DNA from: Coniferiporia sulphurascens
Taxonomy: Eukaryota > Basidiomycota > Agaricomycetes > Hymenochaetales > Hymenochaetaceae
Reading direction: 5' to 3'
DNA: 64,000 bases
Assembly (NCBI GenBank): GCA_002794785.1
Contig: NBBA01000001.1
Location: 3,534,001 to 3,598,000, forward strand
The notes beneath the pieces are model-generated. The model did not search any database and was not told the origin of the DNA. It saw nothing but the letters and a program-made list of their open reading frames with translations. Numbering within the stretch: position 1 is the first letter of the stretch; each line of letters opens with the position of its first letter. Shown here piece after piece: positions 11,873 through 24,118 of this stretch. A program made the position numbers and the translations under genes.

Positions 11873-14309
11873 TTAGTCATAACCTTTCCCGCTTCTCTGC
11901 TTCACCTTTTTGTTGCCCTTGAAGTGCTTTTTACCTCTTTCGCCAGCTTCGCTTCCATTTGCCGCCAGTACAGATGCTATCCTTGCCCTGCGGCTGTCAA
12001 AAGTCGACCCATCATCCATCACGACGTTCTGATGTGGATAGGAATTCGCCCGGGAAAACTGCTGACCATGACGTGCTGTGCCTTGTACGAAGGGCCGCGC
12101 CGAAAGACCCGAGTCAGATTTAAAGAATGAATCATCGACAACGCTGGCCTTCCTGCTAGGAATTGGTTGGTCAGCAATGATTTCCCCCGTGTCAATAAAT
12201 GTATCTGCATTCTTCGCAACTCTGGTGACGGGAGCACGTTTTTTCCGCTGCATACGTCGCAAGGCAAATTCGAGCGTCTGCTCATTGAATTCATCGGAAA
12301 GACCTGGCGGTGGATGGCAGTAAAGGATTTTCGCGTTGACATAATCTTTTAGGATGTAACGTGCAGCACGGGCTTCATCAGGATTTCCCTGGCCGGCTCG
12401 GGCAAATCCTCTTGCGACTTTTAAAGATAGAAGCCCTCATTAACACCGTTCCAAAAGCAAACAAACGTATTGGCTTACTCGCATAAGCCACAAGAAGGTT
12501 TTCGGCACTGATCTTCCCGTCACCTCCTTCTTCTTTCCCTCTCGTCCGTATTGTTAACCCATAAGTGCCTTCCAAAATTACTCCCGGAACTCGTCTAACG
12601 ACGAGTGATATGGGGCCTGTGTATTCGCGCAGCTGGTCAATCGGCAAGACTCCATCACAGACAAGCTCCGCTGCAGTGGTCGCAAATTGCGGGAACACCA
12701 ACCCCGGACAATCGCAAAGCACAATTGAAGGTGAAAGGTGTATTGTTTGAAAGTGTTTGGTCTTCCCTGGTGTCGATGACACGCTCACTTTTTTCTCACC
12801 CAGAAGGGAGTTGATGGTACTGGACTTCCCAACGTTCGGATACCCCACGAGTCCGACGACAAGCTTTGAAGGCGATTCCCCGGACGCATCGGAAAACTCT
12901 AGTTGAACTGAATGAGGATATGAGATTAAAAAACGTAAATAATGCACGCACCAGATAAATCCGGCGCAGCGAGGGTGAAAAGTGCTTCCAATTCTAACAC
13001 ACTGAGTACTCTAGTCCGAGGATCCTGTCCATCCTCTGTGTCTTCTTCTGCGTCAAAGTATAATTTTTCATCCAAGGAACCGTCGTCCGAAGCACTACCA
13101 CCAACGCTAGACTCTGACTCTCGAGCATCATCAACTGAACCTTGTCCGTTTTCTTCATCTGATACGACAGGATCTGCCTCGCTAGCATCCTGTTCCGCTC
13201 CGGCATGCCGTGCCTCTTCCTCTCTTGATAGTGCCTCTTTCCTTGCTTGTTGGACTGCGACTGCATTTGCAGCAGAGAAGAACGCATACTGGACGTTCTG
13301 CTGATCAAAGTAATCTGCCCAGAAGCGTCTAAACAGAAATTAGCGGGAATTAGAAGTCGAATACGTCCTTTACAGACGAATCTAACCTTTGTTTGGCAGT
13401 AAGCAAATCAGCCTTGTTAATCAGAAGCAGTGACCTCCGTTTCCCACTGCCGGTTCCATGCTCACCCTCCGGGCCTTCCACATCTTTGACATATGCCTCT
13501 AAATCTTCACAACGAAAGCGCAAGGGATTACGAGCATCAACGATCTGTACGACGAGATGCGATCTCTCAAGAACTCTCCAAAGCTGTCTCCAAACCTCTA
13601 AGTTGCGCTCGAAGGGAGTTAACATCAAACCCATGTCCTCCTGCAATCTGTACAAGCCGATAATAATAAAAAGATCATGGAGGCGAAGCATAATAAAGCT
13701 CAGACACAAGACTAACTGGGCAAGACCTCTCCTCCACTCAAGAAATGCATCCCGTTCCTGTCTTTCAAGCTGTGCATGCGCCATCCCTCTTGTCCACGAA
13801 GGTCTTCGAGGAACACGCAAGCGTGCCTTATTTTGACTGTGCTTTTCAATGGTCTGTTTCTCCTCTTGATCCGAAAGTAAGAACGGGTTGTGGGCAGACG
13901 ACGCATTAGCACTAGGTGACTGGATAATGGTAATGTTATGTCTTTCTGAATGATCATTGAAGACGGTCATTCGAAACAAATACGAGAGGTATCGTACCTG
14001 CTGTAAAGTCCGTGGCTGCTAGTTGGGCCGTGTTCAAGAACTCGTCTAGATCCTTCTCTTGTGTGACAGAGTGAAGTTTGCTGGATGAATCGCCATCTGT
14101 CGTGTACTTTCGCGAAATTTTAGCAGATTCTTACCCTCCGATCAAGCTGAACCCACTAGATTGGACTCGTGGGCTTGACGAGCATCTTTAGACTTTTGAT
14201 TGATAATTGCTCGTCCGAGCCCAGTGGGATTCAGGTTCCTTTTTTTCGGGGGCGCCTTTAATGTCGTTTAAATGATAATTAACTATGCATATGCGTTGCC
14301 ACGCACCAT
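11873..14309 (-). CDS. LSG1: Large-subunit GTPase LSG1 (circularly permuted YlqF/YawG family)
   Basis: Cytoplasmic GTPase that releases the export adaptor Nmd3 from pre-60S subunits. The G-motifs come in permuted order: LLINKADLL (G4) at about 13.4 kb, then GYPNVGKSSTINSLLG (G1) at about 12.8 kb and DCPGLVFPQ (G3) at about 12.7 kb, as expected for LSG1. A long acidic insert at about 13.0-13.3 kb separates G4 from G1. The N-terminus (GLGRAIINQKSKDARQAH, then HSVTQEKDLDEFLNTAQLAA) matches the family. No in-frame ATG precedes the second exon, which opens at 14255; the start is best placed at 14307-14309 as a lone ATG followed at once by a 51-nt intron (donor GTGCGT). Another intron joins SNL to YTTDGDSSSK. 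The basic C-terminus (KGNKKVKQRSGKGYD) ends at 11873. Confidence 0.88.
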
Positions 14310-15254
14310 ACTGTGGATGTAGGAATGTGAGAAAATAGCGTATGTCGTGAAAGAGGGCGTCGAAACTCAAAATGCGCCGGAAAACCCCTGAATAAAGATC
14401 GTCGACACGTGACTCATACAACCTGATCGGTCCGTTGGTCAGCCCCTGTGCGATTGGTAAGGTAGCCACTATTTTCGGACAAGTGCATATAGTCCGTTCA
14501 TACCTCTGCCCTGCGTATTTCCTTCTGATCCGAGGTGAGTGGTTTTTGGATATGTAATAAGCTTATATACTACCTAGTCTGTCTCATCAGGTAGTTTTTA
14601 ATGAAAAAGGTCCTGTATTTTTCCTTCCGGACCGAGTATACCTCATCAGAGTCTCTATTTCTACCGGAGTAATCGCAAAGGTGTTGCGCAAACATGGTCA
14701 AAGTACTGGCCGCGCATTCCAACCCAACCCGTAAACAACAACTGCGTCAAGTTGTTTGCCTCGTATGACTAGTAGTGGGAAATATGTTTGACGCGCAGTG
14801 TGGACCTCCTTCCCTTTTTTTCGGCTTAACCTACGGCTGGTAAACTCGCCGGTGTGGATGCACAACTCAGGAGGACAAGGTTCCAGTTCTTCTTCGAGCT
14901 ACGTCCTTTCTTTGAGAAGTCGGCCCGCCGAGGTATCGTTGGAACAGCCCGAGCAAAACCAAAAAATTTAGCTCAGAGATCTTAGGGGTTTTATAGATGT
15001 AAATTGCTGTGTCTAAACGTACGCACGGTAATTCAAAATAATCTAAAACTCGATAAAAAATTGTCATCTTAGCTATCCATTCAATCCAGTCCTTTTTTAA
15101 AATGATATATAGATTCATTTTCTTATAGCTATATACTACACCACATGAAGAAACGGCAAAATCACAGGTAAAGACCTCTCCAATGTAAGGTATCTTTTTC
15201 GGTAAGCTGCGTTACGGCTTCTTGAAGTCATCGAGATGCGATAGAGTAAATCTT
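14310..15254. other. Intergenic region, no gene seen
   Basis: About 945 bp between the LSG1 start and the 3' end of the GH5 gene. It should hold the LSG1 promoter. Short open frames on either strand look random: no domain, no splice-supported extension, AT-rich near 15.0-15.15 kb. No tRNA-like cloverleaf seen. Confidence 0.5.
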
Positions 15255-17177
15255 TCAAGGCAAGTTGGGCAATACTTTTAAAAGGTGATTAACCAGGGTC
15301 ATGTGTGCATAAGAGTTCCTTAAGTCGTACCAGCATCAGTCCAAAGAGGTTGATCAGACCCGTCGGAGTTGGGAGTAACGCTGAGCACGTAAGACGTGTC
15401 AAAAGCGCCAGCAGCCCACACAGTGAAGCCGACAATTGAATCCGAATTACTCTTAACGAAGGCGAGTTCGGAATTCAGACTAGCGATCGATTTTGTCAGT
15501 TTACGAATAGCTTATCAGTTTCTGTGGCGTACTCGGTCTCGCAAGAGGCAGTGTTCCCTCCACCGGTCTCCGAAAGGAGAGCCTGACGGTTTCCATTGGT
15601 TTGGAGCCAATCAACGAGTGTCTGGAGGACATCAACATTGTCTGTAACGCAGTCTGGGTAAAAAAATATAATTTAGTCTGTGTTCGTGGAATCGACTGCA
15701 GTGGGCAAGGAATTCACCGGCATGCGTCCCGGAGTTGTCGCTGTCGAGGTACTTGTGAACTACGTTGACGTTAATCGATGTTTGACGAATGAGAATCGCT
15801 ATTGCTAGCGAAGCTTACCATCAAATAAGAGCTTAGATGTCCCACCAATTGGGTCCGTTACATCGAGTAGGTAGGGTCCGGCCTCCGTGGGTAGTGCCTC
15901 AGCCGACGAATAGCTGGAACCAGGCATCAAGATAATCTGAGAAGTGGCACCAGCCGCCCGGATGGCATTCACTGCGGCCTGAACGGAGTCAGCCCACATC
16001 GGGATAGAGGTAAGGTCGTGCGGTTCGTTCATGACGCCGAACTGTACTGATTGAGTAAACAAAGGCCCTTTATCTGTAGACGAACGAAACTTACGATGAT
16101 ACGAGAGTTGTCCGCGTACTTGGTAGCAAGCTGAGACCAGAGGCTAGCGAACTGATCATTAGTAGGACCACCTTGGCCTATGATCTCACCGTTCCAGCGA
16201 GCGTAGTTGTGCTGAACAATAAGGACCCTTAGTAACGCGAAAGATCACGGGAAACACAGATACAAGGAAGACGGGAAAGGATACTCACAACATCTACTAT
16301 GACATAGACGTCTGGGCCGGAGGACAACGCCGCTTGAACCGTCGTATCGTACGTCTCAAAAAAGCTCGCCGAGATATCTCCGCCAAGCGTAGGTGTCATG
16401 AGCTGCCACGCGAAAGCTGACGGCATCGACCATGAATAAGTAACCGACAAGCGTGAGGAACGTTGGTGGGGGACTACTTACGAATGCGGAAAATATTAAC
16501 GCCCTCGTTCGCGAAGTGTGCGTATTGCGAGACGGGGGGAGAAGTTCCAGAGCCACTGAATGATCCATCCGTGCTCTGAGAAGGTACCAAAATATTTAAT
16601 ACCAGTCCCCAATCGGCCTGGAATATTGAGGATACTTACGACGGTGAAGTCATAACCGGCGGTATTGACGCCACCAAGGAAGGGAACAGAACCGCCCGAG
16701 CCGCCAGTTGAAGTTGAAGTCGGTGCGGACGAAGTAGATGACTGCGTCACAGTTGTACTAGCAGTTGTCGTCGACGCTTGTCCAGGAAGACACTGAGAGT
16801 AGTCTATCAAAAATTCCGGTCAGTTATGAAAACATTACAAGAAAGGCCTACAAACAGTCGTTCAAAACGGTGCACACGGAGCCCGAGACGCATGTGGTGG
16901 CGCCAGCTATTGCAGTTGATACTGTCAGAATTGTACGCTTCGAATCGGCATATTGAGACTAACTCCAGCCTATTCCACCACCTGAAGAAGGACATTTTGC
17001 ATATAGTTAGATAACATGTTTTTAACTGAAAGTAGTCAATTAACTTACACTGTCCGTATAGCTAAGGACGTGAATGAGTGAGCAGGGTCATATGAAAGGA
17101 GCCAGAATTCTTACCGCAGACTGAGCTCTGGCATACGGCACGATAGCTACAAGGGCAGAGAGGGCAAGGAACTTCAT
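15255..17177 (-). CDS. Secreted endo-beta-1,4-glucanase, CBM1 + GH5 (EGII/Cel5A-like)
   Basis: Extracellular cellulase. The start at 17177 opens a signal peptide (MKFLALSALVAIVPYARAQ) encoded by a 63-nt exon. A family 1 cellulose-binding module follows (LYGQCGGIGWTGATTC, then SGSVCTVLNDYYSQCLPG) with its conserved cysteines and aromatics, split over tiny exons of 13 nt (17049-17061) and 18 nt (16964-16981). A Ser/Thr/Gly linker leads to the GH5 domain. Catalytic acid/base is the Glu of GVMNEPHDL (about 16.03 kb); the nucleophile is the Glu of LLSETGGG (about 15.57 kb). The apparent stop near 15.32 kb is avoided by a final intron; the last exon restores WTDAVLPNLP and stops at 15255. TATA box about 70 bp upstream. 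Probably carbon-source regulated, by analogy with other cellulases. Confidence 0.9.
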
Positions 17178-17997
17178 TTTCGAAATACCGGTGGCGATGG
17201 AAGGCTGTTGAAGTTGACCAGAAATTGCGCTTGGACAGCGCCCCTTATATGCTCCCGAGCCTACGTGAACAATTCGCCGGTCGGATAATAAACATTTCTT
17301 AACGGCGCATGGGGCGCCCCCTCCGATGATGCGCAGAGAATCGTATCCGATATTTTACCCAAGCGACTGCGGCTGAAATGCCGAGGTGGACCTGGGTGCT
17401 TCAGGGTGCTCGAAGTACGGGATGGTCTAACGTGTTTCCCCGGCTGCCACGATGTGCAGTGGACGCTCATGACGGGTACCATCGTCAACTGCACAAGCCC
17501 AAAAGAAATTCAAATGCTGGCGGGCCAACCCCTTAGACAAGCGGGAAGCATTGCGGCAGCTGAGCTGGCGCCAGATGCGAGTTCAACGTCGGGCCGAGGT
17601 AACTCAGTTTAATCCATGATTCTAGGCATCGTTGGTATCGAGGCTAAAACAAGTTAATGACATGGGCTGGAAATACTCGAGCTTGGCAATTGCTGCATGT
17701 CAGCTGTGCCGGGGACGTGCGATGGATACGCCGAGGAGACTTCGGTTTCCAGAGGATAATATGTTCATGCCCGTGTGGTCAAGGATTTTAGCATGTTTTT
17801 CCCCGGAAAAGATGCATACGTGTCGGGCGGCGCAGAATTAGTCGGTCGGTAAGTCCGGGTTATGCTGCGTAGTCCTTGCTGGCGGAACCCGAACTGTATT
17901 TCGCCGCTGAAAAATGTTGTGTATTGTCCGATTAATCACCGCGTATTACGTATGGCATGGCTCTTCAGTGGTCACCGCCGGCCGGGCTTGTACCCGC
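17178..17997. other. Divergent intergenic region of the endoglucanase and LYR genes
   Basis: About 820 bp holding the promoters of both divergent genes. A perfect GGGGCGCCCC palindrome lies at 17311-17320, inside a wider inverted repeat GCGCAT (17305-17310) / ATGCGC (17329-17334). Short open frames here look random. No gene seen. Confidence 0.5.
17244..17252 (-). promoter_or_regulatory. TATA box of the endoglucanase gene
   Basis: On the minus strand the sequence reads CATATAAGG, about 70 bp upstream of the start codon at 17177. This is a good position for a fungal core promoter with a short 5' UTR. Confidence 0.6.
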
Positions 17998-19239
17998 ATG
18001 AGCTCTCCAATACTGCCTCCCGTCGCTCGCTCGCTCTATAGATATCTTATTCGTGAGGCAAACAAGTTACCCTATAGTTACCTTAGGTATAATCTCTATC
18101 ACACTATCCGGCGGCGCTCTTCCTCACTTTATTCGCTAGGGTCTTCTTCCGTATCAAATTTCGCGACGACATCGCGTCTGCTGTCCATGCAAGAGCAGGC
18201 ACTGTCCAGCTTTCGAGTACAAAATTAAAGAATCTGAAGACAGTAGGTACTTTATCTTCGCTGATAGTAAACTAAGCGCATGCTGCTCCTCAGGAGCTGA
18301 GGAAGCTGAAAGCAGCGAATGCCGGCGATAGAGCAGCGTTTATCAGAACGCTGAATTTGGCTTATGGTCGGACGCGCAAGCTCAAGAGGGAGCTTACAGA
18401 GGTATTTCACCACAACATCTTTCAAGCCTTACGGTCTGACATTACCACAGCCTTTTTTATCCGCCACGACGGCTAGCAGGCCCCCACCAATCATCCCCGG
18501 CGTCGAGAGGTCGCGCCCACCAGTTTATTCTTCCGAACTAGTAGCACTTCTTACTTCGCCTTACTCACGCACGACAAAGCCCATCAAAGAGGCGCATGTC
18601 AAAACTCCGCCCGCCCTCCCAATCCGTGCAGACCCCGCTTCTGAAGAAGCACGTCTTCTAGGTCCTTTCAGCAAGCGACGTGAGGTCAACATCCGTTGGC
18701 GATATTTTACGAAGGAGTCCAGGAAAGTTCTTCCTCCCTTGCAAGTATCGATTCGACATGTAGGCGATCCAGAGCATGATGAGAAGATGGGTGAGTTGAC
18801 CCGAAGGGAGGACCTCCGGGAGCTCGGACTGCTTCACGGTGGGTTCCAGAATACTGGTCTGCTGGGTATGCTAGAGGGTATGGCAGGTGCCATGATGCGC
18901 CCGCCTAAAACACGCCGGGAACGAAAGATTCTCGGCGGCGTCAGTCGAGAGGATCCCGGCAATTCACCTAGTGGCACATCAGCAAGTGCCGCGTTACCTA
19001 CGAGATTTCTCAGGCGGTGTCATCAGGAATTACTAGGGAAACTCCCCATCCTGACTTTCTGTCGGAAAGAGCGCAACGAACACCAGATAAATAAACGCGC
19101 CCAAACAGGGGGACGATTTGAGGTTTCTTTATCGAAACGAGCTGTGTCTCCAAGCTTGCGCTACTCTACTGCTCGTCTGGCGCAAATTGACCAAAACAAC
19201 CTGGCATGGATTCGTCGTGCTCAAGGAATAATGGGATAG
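17998..19239 (+). CDS. LYR-motif protein, Cup1-like
   Basis: Probably a mitochondrial LYR-family protein of the fungal Cup1-like type; LYR proteins generally bind acyl carrier protein and assist Fe-S or respiratory-complex assembly. Read as four exons: 17998-18086, 18140-18242, 18294-18401, 18451-19239, with introns of 49-53 nt. The N-terminus carries the motif ARSLYRYLIREANKLPYSYLR; splicing then gives VFFRIKFRDDIAS and ELRKLKAANAGDRAAF followed by LNLAYGRTRKLKREL. Without the first two introns the frame breaks, so the exon model rests on restoring this helical domain. The C-terminal half is basic and Pro-rich and contains LPTRFLRRCHQELLGKLP, with no domain I know. Metal resistance is not implied by the name. 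The stop at 19239 converges on Sec8. Confidence 0.72.
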
Positions 19240-19370
19240 CGGAAAACTTCAAAACAATTAAATAATTTACTTAAACCCGGTATAATCGAAATGATAATAC
19301 GAAGTGAGAGAAGTGGAGGGCGGGGAAAAATGACATATTCAATATATATTCGTAACGATAACTCCTGCTT

Positions 19371-22300
19371 TCACAAGTCTGCACCCGCACCAGAATGTTC
19401 AAGCTCAAGACCGTGCAAATTGACGATGTACGTGCTGTAGTTGCGGTCAGACGCCTGACTAACACCGGCTTGTCCGAGCGTTTGATCGACACCACATTGC
19501 AAGTTCAGCATAGCCTGGTATTCTTCAAACCTAAACCTTTTCGCCACCTTTACATTGTCTAGGAGGGCCTGTGACGAAAATTTAAGTTCCTGCGTTCCAA
19601 AAGTGATATGAAAGGGTGGAACTTGCCTGAGGCCCAAGTGCGAATAGTCCATAAAATTCCCTCGCGCGGTCGAATTCGGTCTTTGGGCACCAGCTGGTCA
19701 ACGTTTTCACGTTCTGCCTGAGTGCTATAACGTTCCGCAAAATTTTCTTTACTCCGTGAACGTTCGCAAAGCGTATAAAGCGAGCGTTTGTGATTAATAG
19801 CTCCTCCATTAGGGTTTCGAGTCCCTCAAAAACAAACCTTGGGAAGAGTGTGTGATTATCTCAACCACTCCAAAAAAAGGTACTCACAACCGCTCCTTAT
19901 GGGGTAAAGTGGCAGAAACGCATTCGTCTGCCTTTCCCAGCTCGCTGTTCAAATCGATAATGTGGGGGTCAGGCTCACTATCCTCCTGGTCGATTCGATA
20001 GTTTCCCTGGGCATTTCATTAGCTCAGAACCGGATAACCATGAAAAGGCAGACAGTCGCACATGACGCATGGCAGAGCACAGATAATGGATTACTCGACA
20101 CCGAATGTCAATTCGGATAGTAAATAGAATGACTTGGGCAAGTTGTTCGTAAGTCATGATCAAAGAACCAAAACGGCTAGATTAAATATCATTCCTTGGA
20201 TAAGTGATTGTAGATGTCAGGTAAAACTCAAAATAAGACGTACTCCCCCATTTCGCGCGATAATGGAAGCCGTAACTCCCCCTTATCTGGTAAAGGCGAT
20301 AGCACGGGTAGTACCGGTGATGAAGCAACATCAGGCGATCTGGGCGCTTCCTCAATTGGTGTTCTCAAGGAGCGAAGCTGGTCAATAAGCCAGGTCTGTA
20401 ATAGTTCGTCAGTTCTCCCTCAAGTAAGGAGATGAAAAAGTATTCTTACAATGCTGCGGTACAAACTACCGAGGAACGAAAGATCGTGCATCGATCCCAG
20501 AAGCTCCTCTTTAGGAATGCCACGATCCTCTAATACCCCTAGTTCAACTCTTGTTTCTTGCTCGCACAAATGCAATTTCTGCTTTTCGTCATCCCCCTGG
20601 GTTGGCAAACAATTAGTGAGTCATTGAGCACCACTTTTTACATCACGCCAAAGTTTACTCGGACTCACAGTTCTCATTAAATCACCGAGAAAGGCGGTCA
20701 GGTTTTCTCGCTGAGCCCACCGTGCAGAGACCAAAAGACGAGTATCAGTCAAATCAAGACTATTGTAGGACACAACATCTTGGAATCGGTCACTGCACCG
20801 CTGATAAAACTGTATTATCACGCTCAAAATGAGGCGGGAATAATTCTCGCGATGGAAAGGCGTCGTGTGAAGCATGGCACACAGCGAGTTAATTAACGCC
20901 ATTAGTTGTGTGCAAGCCTAATTTGTGTCAAAAGCATAGAGAGAAGCCAGCATTGATAATATACATACCTTCAAGAGTGGTTCTGGAGAAAGCTTCATTG
21001 AGGCGGGGTCAACCAAAAACGCATCATGGCCAGTCACGATATTATGGAAAAGCATAGATGATTTCTCTTCTAGCTGAGGCAAATATACGTTCAAGACAAA
21101 TTCGTCCAGCAATTCCGTAGAAGCCCTCGTGAACTCCATGCCAGAGGGGAGAACTTCCGCTACGCGATCTAGGAATGCCAACGTCGGCTGGAAAAGCACG
21201 CTGACATGGAACGCGTCCGATCGTATAAGAAGGCGATGGTGCTCGGCTGCTAGCAAGCGGTCATCTGTGCCTACATGTGATAGCATAGTCTGAACTGCAC
21301 TCTCCAATGCACCCTGTACGAGACCAGGGACAGTCTCGCGCAGAACATGGTTGAGCTCATCCTCATGCACGCGAAGGGACTTGTTAGCCGTCTTGACATC
21401 AGTGTCTGCGAAGCGGAACACTTGCTGAAAACAATGCTGGTTGAATATATATTCCAGCCGTAAAATATCATTAACATACTTTGCCACGATCACGATAGAA
21501 TTTTGATTCCCTAAGTATTTCGTTTATGGACGAAATTGGGTTGCGGCCAGCAGCCATCCCTTTCTCTTCGTCGCTTAAATAATCGCTGAGCAGAGTCCGA
21601 ACCTGACAGATCGTCAGCCGTATTGAGAGACTTGTGATAGTCTCTGCCTACTTCGCTCTGAATAGGAAGCCACATTTCAGCCAATGGAAATAATGTGCCT
21701 GGTTTAGCGCCAGAAGAATCCCTGAAGTCTCGTCGCTGGGAGGATATGTTAAACGCAGGGTCCGCTATACTGCATATTGGACTTACGGATCCTATACGAT
21801 TGGCGACTTCGTAGACGACCCGAAGCCCCTGTGTCACGGCATCAAGTTTCGAATAAAGTGTCCAAAATAGATCACGCAGGATTTCATGATCGGTCTGCTT
21901 TTCCATGGATTCGAGGGCAGCGAGGCGCAAAGACGTTGCAGCCACTGTAGATGATGACGCGTCTACGGTTCCAGCTTCACCCACAAAGACATAGACACTT
22001 GAGGGCCGTCCCTGAACATTCGCAGCATAAAAGGTCAACCGTCGACTCATTTCTGCCCGTTCATGCACTTCGTCAATTGTCTGGTCCACGAGGGAGTATA
22101 TCTCAGTGGATAGCCTTTGGCTAACGACGTCTAGCGCGTTGCCTAGCTTTCCTAAAACAGCCAGAGATTCCAATAGTATTTCCAAATATCCAAAAGAGTC
22201 GTTCTCAGGGTTATGTACTCGTTCATGAGTGACCAAACTCGAGAATGAGATTATCGAAAAAGCCTTGGCTCTGCTCATGTTCGTTTTCACTTCCGGTTCG

Positions 22301-23960
22301 TTAAAATCAAGAGGGGCTTCGTTTGGTCTTGTAGCAAGATCATTAAGGAATTTCCTCAGGCGGGCGGGGCCTGAAGAACCTGACAAGCTCTGCTCGGCAT
22401 TGGAAGGTACACCATCATCGTATTCAACGGTCGGGACTTGCAAAAGTGTCAAATCTTATTTACGGGAGAGAAAACTCGGGTACACACGGGCTTTTTGATT
22501 AGGGACGTAAGATCCCCAACGTGAATCACACCAGAAGGATTTGAGGAATAAATGACTATGAAGTTCATCGATTAGAATATCTCGTAACGCCTGATAAAAT
22601 ACCGTTTTAGGATACCATCATTCATATTGTTACGGAAAAGAGGGTAAGCTTACAATTTCCTGGCCAATAAGATAGGTCCGAAGGTCAGAAACAGCACCGA
22701 TATCAAGCATTTCTGACTTTTTAATAGACTTGAGACTTCGCATGAGGAGACCTGCTGCCTGCAAGAGACGTTTCTCAGATATTAAGGACTCTAAAGCGTC
22801 AGGGATCGATTTTAGATGTTCACTAGATGTTCAAGGAGTTTTAATAGAAGCGCCTAAAATCCACACAAACAAGGACCAACATCTCATCCAAGAGGCCCAG
22901 CATCTCCTCTATGGTTTGACCTCGGGTCGATAATTGGACTAAATCAGAGCGCTTGCTGCCGAGGGCATCTTTGGCCTCCTGCAAAGCAGTACGCGCCTCG
23001 AGAATCTGACTTTGAGTAGCTGATAGATGGCTTAGAACAGAGGCATGGTGAGGGAGTGCTGCTGCGAATGCCTGATAGTGTTCTGAAACCCCAAGCAACT
23101 GGTCATTGCCGTGCAATTGCATAAGGATAGAGGAAGGCTCACTATCAACCGATCCCTTGAGTGCTTTGGATAACATGAGTTTAGTCTGTCGAAAAGAATC
23201 CACATCCTTGCCAGACGTCGAGCTCTCCAGGAGCTGCAATGCCAGATCTACTGGATTGAACTTTAAACGATGAGTAACGAATCCATAGAAGATAATGGGA
23301 ACTTGACATACATCTGGATCAATAACGAATGCCCAGTCGTCCTCAATGCGATCCAGCACACCTTTAGTCGCATTCAGCACATCCCATAAAGCATTGAGCG
23401 CTTTACTCACTGTCAATAGTCCCAACCGCCTTCGTCTTTCCGTTCATGCGCCTGCCGGGAACTTTGTCCCTTATCCGTTTCTGACGCTGCGCTTCCTCTT
23501 GCAACTCCCGCTCACGTTCCTTGTCTCGCTCAAGTGTACCGTTTGTCATGGCACGCTTTCTCTGTGCACCGGCCTGTTGGAAGGCATTGAGGACGGCCTT
23601 CAATGCCTTAGGAGATTGCTCTGGCTCGTCTATACCGCCATTCGTTCCCTGTGACCTCGATGGCCCAGCTGTTTCATATGAAATAACATTTGTGCCGTCG
23701 TAGTCCATGTTGCGTGAAGATATGGAACTGACAGAGTACTGAGAAGCGTGCCTCTGGCGAAGATCGGAACGTGCTGGGCGTGCGGGTGACGCACGAGCAG
23801 TCACAGAGCCTGTGGACGAACTCGGCGTCATCGGGCGCGAAGCCTGGCGATTAATAGAGAGGGGCATGGTCGTAGCTGCGTCAAAGCGACCATCGTGGCC
23901 AACCGGCGGCGATCTTGGTCTTCTGGAAACCTTCGTTGGGAACGGTTGCTGTTTAGACAT
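19371..23960 (-). CDS. SEC8: Exocyst complex subunit Sec8
   Basis: Subunit of the exocyst that tethers secretory vesicles to the plasma membrane at growth sites. The start is set at 23960 (MSKQQPFPTK); a Ser/Pro/Arg-rich disordered N-terminus is encoded to about 23.4 kb. Then comes the Sec8 N-terminal signature: VLDRIEDDWAFVIDPD spliced to FNPVDLALQLLESSTSGKDV, and helical coiled-coil segments (SHLSATQSQILEARTALQEA, RGQTIEEMLGLLDEM). The remaining exons encode long alpha-helical stretches typical of exocyst rods, to GLELEHSGAGADL and the stop at 19371. About a dozen short introns. A longer N-terminal extension is open to 24152 but would run into the divergent neighbour, so the internal ATG is preferred. 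Sec8 is chosen over other exocyst or COG subunits mainly on the DW-FVIDPD/NPVDLALQLL block. Confidence 0.82.
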
Positions 23961-24118
23961 AGGATGATTAGAATTTAATGAGACTGCACGCCGGCCGTGT
24001 CTACGTCGAAACGGTGTACGCGTTGCTTGTGGCCTCGTAGTATGCAGTACTTGTTGGTCACGTCGGACTCCCGATTCAATCAATTCCAACGCGAGATCCC
24101 CGCCACAAGCTGCCAAAT
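23961..24118. promoter_or_regulatory. Bidirectional promoter of Sec8 and lipid-droplet hydrolase
   Basis: 158 bp between divergent start codons. No TATA box or other recognised motif seen. Shared or overlapping promoter elements are inferred from spacing only. Confidence 0.5.

Noticed and set aside
14188..14469. 93-codon minus-strand frame overlapping the LSG1 start
   Set aside because: Different frame from the conserved LSG1 N-terminus and no protein-like features.
15300..15345. Early stop giving an endoglucanase ending in AGTT
   Set aside because: A GTACGA donor just before it and an acceptor downstream give the expected WTDAVLPNLP end at 15255.
18087..18293. Frameshift within the LYR gene
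   Set aside because: Two introns of 53 and 51 nt with consensus borders restore the helical domain.
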